A stretch of DNA of 12,651 nt, taken from contig DNFL01000027.1 of NCBI GenBank assembly GCA_003486945.1, positions 1 to 12,651 of the forward strand, given 5' to 3'. The notes under the pieces are model-generated. The model ran no database searches. It was not told the DNA's origin and saw only the letters and a program-made list of their open reading frames with translations. Made by a program: the position numbers and the translations under genes. Of this stretch, positions 8,332 through 12,651 are shown piece by piece. Within the stretch, counting starts at the first letter, position 1, and each line of letters starts with the position of its first letter. The stretch is from Hyphomonas sp. GTDB taxonomy: Bacteria > Pseudomonadota > Alphaproteobacteria > Caulobacterales > Hyphomonadaceae.

Positions 8332-10104
8332 ATGTCGAGCCTGGCGAAGGAGCTGTCGGCCGCTGCGGGGGCCGCGTTTGAAGGTATGGGGCTTGAGGCA
8401 AGGTTCGGCGAGGTGCGCCGCAGCGACAAGCCGGAGCTTGCGGATTTCCAGTGCAACGGCGCGATGGCAGCGGCGAAGGCGGCCGGGAAAAATCCGCGCG
8501 AGATTGCCGGCGAGATTGCCGCGAAGCTGAAGGCGCATGCGCTGGTGCTGTCGGCGGAAGTGGCCGGGCCGGGCTTCATCAACCTGCGGGTTTCGGACGC
8601 GGCGCTCTCGGCGCGGGCGGAAGGCGTGCGCGGCGATGCGATGGCGGGCGGCGAGAAGGCCGGCGATGCGCAGGTGACGGTGATCGACTTTGGCGGCGCG
8701 AACGTGGCGAAGCCCATGCATGTCGGCCACCTGCGCTCGGCGGTGATCGGCGACACGCTGCAGCGCATCTGCCGCTTTGCCGGCGACACGGTGATCTCGG
8801 ACGTGCACCTCGGCGACTGGGGCCTACAGATGGGCCACCTCGTCACCGAACTGGAAGACGAACAGCCGGGCCTCGTCTATTTCGATGCGGCCTATACCGG
8901 GCCTTATCCGAAAGAGCCGCCGGTGACGATCGAGGATCTCGGCCGGCTCTATCCGCAGGCGTCGAACAAGGCGAAGGCGGATGAGGCGCGCAATGAGCGC
9001 AGCCAGAAAGCCGTTGCCGAAATGCAGGCGGGCCGGGCCGGCTACCGCGCGCTCTTGCGCCACTTCATCGACGTGTCGGTGGAGGAACTGAAGAAGGACT
9101 ATGGCTTCCTCAACGTCTCATTTGACCTCTGGAAGGGCGAGAGCGATGTCGACCACCTGATCCCCGGCCTCGTCGAACGCTTCAAGCAGGCGGGCCTTGC
9201 CGAGGAGAGCGACGGGGCGTGGATCGTCCGCGTGGCGAAGGACAGCGACAAGAAGGAAATGCCGCCCGTGATGCTGGTCAACAGCCGCGGCGGCACGGGC
9301 TATCACACCACCGACCTCGCCACGATCGAAGACCGGATGGAAAACCTAACGCCCACGCCGGAGCGGATGCTGTATGTCGTCGACCAGCGCCAGGCGTTGC
9401 ACTTCGAACAGGTCTATCGCGCCGCCGGCATGCTCGGCCTGATCGCGGAAGACCGGCTCGAACATATCGGCTTCGGCACAGTGAACGGGCCGGACGGCAA
9501 GCCGTTCAAGACGCGCGAAGGCGGCGTGCTTCGCCTTGCCGATCTCAACACCATGGCGCTGGAAGAAGCGTTCCGGAAAATCGAGGCCGCCGGCAAGCTG
9601 CCGGAAGACATGGGCGAGGAAGAGCGTTTCGACGTGGCGAAAAAGGTCGCCGTGGCGGCGCTACGTTTCTCCGACCTGATGAATACGCGGACCACGAACT
9701 ATGTGTTCGATCTCGACCGCTTCACCAGCTTCGAAGGCAAGACCGGGCCCTACCTGATGTATGCGGCGGTACGGATCAAATCGGTGCTGCGCAAGGCTGC
9801 CGAGGCCGGGCATGTGCCGGGCGAGGTGGCGGTGACGGAAGACGCCGAACGCGCGCTCGTGCTGCAGCTCGACGGCTTCGGCGCCGCCGTGCTCGGCGCG
9901 CGCGAGAAACGCATGCCGCATATCCTGTGCGAACACCTCTACAACCTCGCGCAGGCCTTCAGCAGTTTCTACGCAGCCTTGCCGATTGCAGCGGAAACGG
10001 ACGGCGCCAAGCGCGTAACCCGGCTGGCGCTGGCGGACGCCGTGAGGCACCAGCTGGAAACGGGGCTGGACCTGCTGGGCATCACAGTGCCGGAGCGGAT
10101 GTAG
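8332..10104 (+). CDS. argS: Arginyl-tRNA synthetase
   Basis: A 590-residue class I synthetase of normal length that charges tRNA-Arg in the cytoplasm. The N-terminal Arg-S additional domain covers roughly residues 1-85 (ADFQCNGAMAAAKAAGKNPR). The ATP-binding signature follows as NVAKPMHVGHLRSAVIGDTL, with HVGH at 130-133. The KMSK position is the degenerate KPFKTREGG (390-398), common in ArgRS. The C-terminal DALR anticodon-binding domain starts near SFEGKTGPYLMYAAVRIKSVLRKA and ends ALADAVRHQLETGLDLLGITVPERM. No strong Shine-Dalgarno precedes the ATG; the stop of the upstream lipoprotein gene is 4 nt away, suggesting coupled translation. The protein looks complete and shows no sign of degeneration. 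Confidence 0.98.
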   Translation: MSSLAKELSAAAGAAFEGMGLEARFGEVRRSDKPELADFQCNGAMAAAKAAGKNPREIAGEIAAKLKAHALVLSAEVAGPGFINLRVSDAALSARAEGVRGDAMAGGEKAGDAQVTVIDFGGANVAKPMHVGHLRSAVIGDTLQRICRFAGDTVISDVHLGDWGLQMGHLVTELEDEQPGLVYFDAAYTGPYPKEPPVTIEDLGRLYPQASNKAKADEARNERSQKAVAEMQAGRAGYRALLRHFIDVSVEELKKDYGFLNVSFDLWKGESDVDHLIPGLVERFKQAGLAEESDGAWIVRVAKDSDKKEMPPVMLVNSRGGTGYHTTDLATIEDRMENLTPTPERMLYVVDQRQALHFEQVYRAAGMLGLIAEDRLEHIGFGTVNGPDGKPFKTREGGVLRLADLNTMALEEAFRKIEAAGKLPEDMGEEERFDVAKKVAVAALRFSDLMNTRTTNYVFDLDRFTSFEGKTGPYLMYAAVRIKSVLRKAAEAGHVPGEVAVTEDAERALVLQLDGFGAAVLGAREKRMPHILCEHLYNLAQAFSSFYAALPIAAETDGAKRVTRLALADAVRHQLETGLDLLGITVPERM

Positions 10105-10119
10105 GCCGGATTTCGGCCT
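10103..10119 (+). terminator. Possible argS terminator hairpin
   Basis: A 6-bp stem (AGGCCG at 10103-10108, CGGCCT at 10114-10119) with a 5-nt loop starts inside the argS stop codon. Only a short, interrupted T stretch (10128-10130) follows, so efficiency is doubtful. It sits between the convergent argS and S41 peptidase genes. Confidence 0.4.
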
Positions 10120-10160
10120 GTAGCCTCTTTCCGACCTACTCATTGCAAAGAAGCTCTGCC

Positions 10161-11234
10161 TTATTTGTCCAGTGAGGCGAGGCCTTCCTCGGCGAGGTCG
10201 CGGTGGATGCCTTCGGCGGTTTCAAGGATGGCTTCGAGGGCGAGGCGGTGCGCGCGCTCCAAAGCTGCTTCGGCGGGGACTTCAATGTCGGGGCTGACGC
10301 CGATGCCTTCCCAGTTGCCACCGGTGATGGCGTTGTTGACGATCTGCATCGGGATGAAGGCAACGAAGCCTGCCGGGAGTGGACGATAGCCGCCGGGGGT
10401 TGCCGCGCCAGCAGTGGTCGCACCGACAAGCGTTGCGCGCTTCATGGCCTGCAGGTCATAGGCGAATTCCTCGGCCCCGGAACCGGTGCGCCCGTTGATC
10501 AGCACGAAGACAGGTTTGTCCGTGTACGCCGGAGTCCGGGGCTCTGCGTAGAAGGTGCGGCTTCCAGCCGGATCAACCGGATCCTGCACATGCACCGTGG
10601 CCGTGCGCTCGGCTAGGAGGTGGCCGATCACGTTGGCAACGCCGGCAGGCTCGCCGCCCGGTGCGCCGCGAACATCGATGATCAGCGCGCTGGTATCGGC
10701 CAGCATGCCCATCGCCGCCGCGAGCTTCTCGATACTCGGCTCGGCGTTGAGGAACATGTTGATCCGGAGGTATCCGACATTGCCCGCAAGCCAGCGCACA
10801 TCCGGAATTTCGCCGCCGCGTAGACGGACTTCTTCATACAAGCTGGCGATATCTTCTGCCGAGGGCGGCGCATCGCTGAAGGTCGCGGTCACTTCCGGGC
10901 CCATGTAGCGGACGCGGAAGTGGCGATCATTGACGAGGGGCTTCACATGGGTGTCGATCCGGCTGATCAGCTCCGCGGCCGTGGCGGCATCGCTGAACAC
11001 GCCGCGCTGTTCGAGGGCTTCGATTTCGCGCGCGGCCGCCGCGCCGCGCTCTCTGAAGGCGAAGCGGTCGCGCAGTTCATCTGCAAGGGAAATCACGACG
11101 TCGCGGTTTTCAGACCCGCTCATGCTGATGGCGGCCAGGTCTGGCTGCCCGTAGGGTTGGCCATAGGCCACGGCTGGCGCCGCCGCCATCGCGATGAGGG
11201 CGGCGCAGATGCGCGTCGAAAGTTTTTTGAACAT
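10161..11234 (-). CDS. Exported S41-family serine peptidase (IRBP/tricorn-like)
   Basis: A 357-residue protein. Residues 1-23 (MFKKLSTRICAALIAMAAAPAVA) form a Sec signal peptide with an AxA-type cleavage site. An N-terminal helical region of about 40-105 (VVISLADELRDRFAF ... LISRIDTHVKPLVNDRHFRVRY) resembles the domain preceding S41 catalytic domains of the retinol-binding-protein type; no PDZ domain is visible. The catalytic part contains LIIDVRGAPGGEP (about 184-196) and NGRTGSGAEEFAYDL (about 247-261) with the presumed nucleophile S252 and E255 or E256. It ends with the NWEGIGVSPDIEVPAEAAL signature near the C terminus. It probably acts in the periplasm; the substrate is unknown. The ATG at 11234 was chosen for the signal peptide and a GGAG a few bases upstream; 45 extra in-frame codons further upstream lack signal character. 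Confidence 0.9.
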   Translation of the reverse strand: MFKKLSTRICAALIAMAAAPAVAYGQPYGQPDLAAISMSGSENRDVVISLADELRDRFAFRERGAAAAREIEALEQRGVFSDAATAAELISRIDTHVKPLVNDRHFRVRYMGPEVTATFSDAPPSAEDIASLYEEVRLRGGEIPDVRWLAGNVGYLRINMFLNAEPSIEKLAAAMGMLADTSALIIDVRGAPGGEPAGVANVIGHLLAERTATVHVQDPVDPAGSRTFYAEPRTPAYTDKPVFVLINGRTGSGAEEFAYDLQAMKRATLVGATTAGAATPGGYRPLPAGFVAFIPMQIVNNAITGGNWEGIGVSPDIEVPAEAALERAHRLALEAILETAEGIHRDLAEEGLASLDK

Positions 11235-11406
11235 TGAGCTCTCCGTCTGGTGTTCTGAGCAACAGATGCGGCCGGAGAGGCGTATGGATGCACCGGGGGG
11301 AAATATTTCTGCAGGTGCCGGGCCCGACCCCGCCGCCATGTTGCCATCCCCGCCGGGCGCTGCCATCAAGGGCGTTCGTGTTTGAACGTTCTGGTGGGGG
11401 CGCGCC

Positions 11407-12435
11407 GTGATTCTTCTGTATGCCTGGTTGCTGGCGGTGGCGGCTGTTGTGGTGGCCTATGTGATCGCAGGGCCTGTCTGGGTGAAGCGGCATTCGCTGC
11501 AGTTCCGTGTCGGTTCGGCCGAGCGGCGGGCGAGCGGGGCGTATGGCGAGATCGTGCTGGTTACGTTCGGCGCCGCGATGGTCTGGATGATCGACAGCGC
11601 CTGCCCGGATGTGACGCTTGAAAGTATCATCTCCGAAAACCCGCTTGCGACCCTGCTCGGCTTCATTGGCGTGGGCTTGATCGTTTATGTCCACGGCATC
11701 CGCACCGCGCAGGCCGCTGACCCGGATGAGCGCAAGCCGCTTTTCTACACTTACCTTGTCTATGGCATATTCAGTGTACTGTTCTTTGCCGGCGGCGCGG
11801 CGCTGATCGCGATGCTGGTGAAGCAGGCCCTGTTCGATGCAAACCGCCTGCAGGCCCTTGCGCAGGCCGCCATCGGAAACCTGCCGGGCAGCGCGGCTTC
11901 GGATTCCGACACGCTGATGCGCGGGCTCGAGATGTCCTATCTCGATATCCAGCTGATGCTGTCGCAGGCCGAGAACAGCATGACGCCGGTGTTCGTGTTC
12001 CTCGCCGGCATCTTCGCCATCAACCTCGCTGTGCGCCTGACGCCGCTGCGCAGCCTGTTCATCAACAATGCCGTGCTGCTGACACTCGTTTCCACGATGA
12101 TCGGTATCCTCTCGGTCGTCGTCGTCGGAACCTGGACCTATGTCGGCAGCTATGCCTCGGTGATCAGTGAATATGTCGACGCGCTCATGGTGTTCCGCCA
12201 GAATACGCCCGACATGAAGCCGGAATATGTGACGCGCTATTCGCAGATCACCGTAGCGATGATCGACCAGAAATCGGTGCTGGCGTTCGTGACCCGCATC
12301 TCGAGTGAATGGGGCGGTGTTGCCGCCGCGCTCGGTATCGCGCAATGGGTGGTCGAACAGCTGAACCGGCCCGAAGCGAAGGAAAGCCCCGCGCATGCGG
12401 AGCCTGCAATCGAAGCCGAGGTGGCAGATGCGTAA
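11407..12435 (+). CDS. Integral membrane protein with six predicted helices, function unknown
   Basis: A 342-residue protein starting at a GTG (11407) preceded by GGTGGGGG. Hydrophobic segments are at about 2-22, 47-63, 82-98, 118-138, 194-214 and 222-245. A loop of about 55 residues lies between the fourth and fifth, and a largely soluble C-terminal tail runs from about 250 to 342 and ends in an acidic Ala/Glu-rich stretch. No known catalytic or transport motif was recognised. It overlaps the next gene by 8 nt (12428-12435), so the two are almost certainly cotranscribed and coupled in translation, which points to a shared envelope role with a phosphatase/nuclease-fold lipoprotein. It is divergent from the S41 peptidase gene across a 172-bp gap, where I see no convincing promoter. 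Confidence 0.78.
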   Translation: MILLYAWLLAVAAVVVAYVIAGPVWVKRHSLQFRVGSAERRASGAYGEIVLVTFGAAMVWMIDSACPDVTLESIISENPLATLLGFIGVGLIVYVHGIRTAQAADPDERKPLFYTYLVYGIFSVLFFAGGAALIAMLVKQALFDANRLQALAQAAIGNLPGSAASDSDTLMRGLEMSYLDIQLMLSQAENSMTPVFVFLAGIFAINLAVRLTPLRSLFINNAVLLTLVSTMIGILSVVVVGTWTYVGSYASVISEYVDALMVFRQNTPDMKPEYVTRYSQITVAMIDQKSVLAFVTRISSEWGGVAAALGIAQWVVEQLNRPEAKESPAHAEPAIEAEVADA

Positions 12436-12651
12436 ATTCCTGATCCCAGCGGCGCTGTTTGCGCTGCTGGCCCTTTATCTCACACTCGCGGGGTGCATGA
12501 CGTTGGCCGATAAGAACATTCCCGTCCGGCGTGCCGCGGCGCCCGCACCGCTCGCTCCGGCAAGCGAGCCGTTGAAAGTGATGATCTGGAATATCGGCTA
12601 TTCCGGCCTCGGCGAAGAATCAGATCGGAAGAGCGTCGGGCAGGGAAAGAG
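12428..12651 (+). CDS. Lipoprotein of the endonuclease/exonuclease/phosphatase fold, 5' part only
   Basis: The gene starts at ATG 12428, inside the end of the membrane-protein gene, and is open to the window edge. Residues 1-23 (MRKFLIPAALFALLALYLTLAGC) are a lipoprotein signal with lipobox LAGC and acylated C23. A Pro/Ala-rich linker follows, then LKVMIWNIGYSGLG, which is the first strand of endonuclease/exonuclease/phosphatase domains with the metal-binding Asn. The likely product is a membrane-anchored metal-dependent phosphodiesterase or nuclease; the substrate is unknown. Bases from about 12622 onward are adapter-derived, so the final residues encoded (DRKSVGQGK) are not biological. The real fragment is about 64 residues. 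Confidence 0.75.
   Translation, partial: MRKFLIPAALFALLALYLTLAGCMTLADKNIPVRRAAAPAPLAPASEPLKVMIWNIGYSGLGEESDRKSVGQGK
12622..12651. other. Illumina adapter remnant at the contig end (sequencing artefact)
   Basis: The final 30 bases begin AGATCGGAAGAGCGTCG and end AGGGAAAGAG. This equals the reverse complement of the Illumina TruSeq universal adapter start except at two positions: G for T at 12639 and C for T at 12641. A match of this length in the middle of a conserved coding frame is contamination and not genome. Confidence 0.95.

Noticed and set aside
11300..11309. GAAATATTTC palindrome in the divergent gap before the S41 peptidase gene
   Set aside because: Ten bases of AT-rich symmetry with no matching promoter boxes or candidate regulator is too little to call an operator.
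11110..12396. Minus-strand open frame of 428 codons opposite the membrane-protein gene
   Set aside because: It spans two real genes, has the His/Arg-rich composition of an antisense frame and no recognisable motif.

Overview
The window looks like a contig from a high-GC alphaproteobacterium, possibly near Hyphomonas/Hyphomonadaceae. This is judged from gene content and protein style (IspH, ArgRS, an enoate reductase of the Old Yellow Enzyme family next to a MerR regulator) and from GC well above 60% outside one segment. The lineage was not confirmed by any search. The last 30 bases match an Illumina adapter with two differences, so the genomic sequence really stops near 12621.

Layout, left to right. 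(1) 1-2181: a 5' fragment of the tRNA-uridine hydroxylase gene trhO (minus) and a MerR-family regulator gene (minus), divergent from an Old Yellow Enzyme-type reductase (plus). A perfect 22-bp palindrome lies between regulator and reductase. (2) 2182-3292: a bidirectional terminator, a small VOC/glyoxalase-fold gene (minus) and a flavodoxin-like gene (plus). The last two are divergent, and a 103-bp inverted-repeat element fills most of their shared upstream region. (3) 3314-5440: a visibly AT-richer 708-residue membrane protein with pentapeptide-like beta-helix character, probably acquired. (4) 5531-6689: a complete IS110-family element. (5) 6688-10104: ispH (minus), divergent from a lipoprotein gene closely followed by argS (plus). 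(6) 10161-12651: an exported S41 peptidase (minus), divergent from a six-helix membrane protein that overlaps the start of an endonuclease/exonuclease/phosphatase-fold lipoprotein cut by the contig end.

The most rewarding structure is the IS110 element. Its left end can be folded by eye into the bridge-RNA architecture described for IS621: a 5' stem-loop, a target-binding loop and a donor-binding loop. Four short guide segments match the two flanks and the two element ends, and all four agree on the same CT core dinucleotides at 5531-5532 and 6688-6689. This gives element boundaries to the base without a comparison genome. It also shows that the element inserted into the stop codon of ispH: the reconstructed empty site is ispH, its TAG stop, then at once the hairpin now at 5513-5530, which was presumably the ispH terminator. 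The insertion regenerates the stop codon but moves the hairpin about 1.16 kb away. The 3' end of the bridge RNA also covers the transposase Shine-Dalgarno.

No tRNA, rRNA, CRISPR array, integrase or recognisable defence system was found. The 708-residue protein is the only gene of unknown role with a clear foreign signature.
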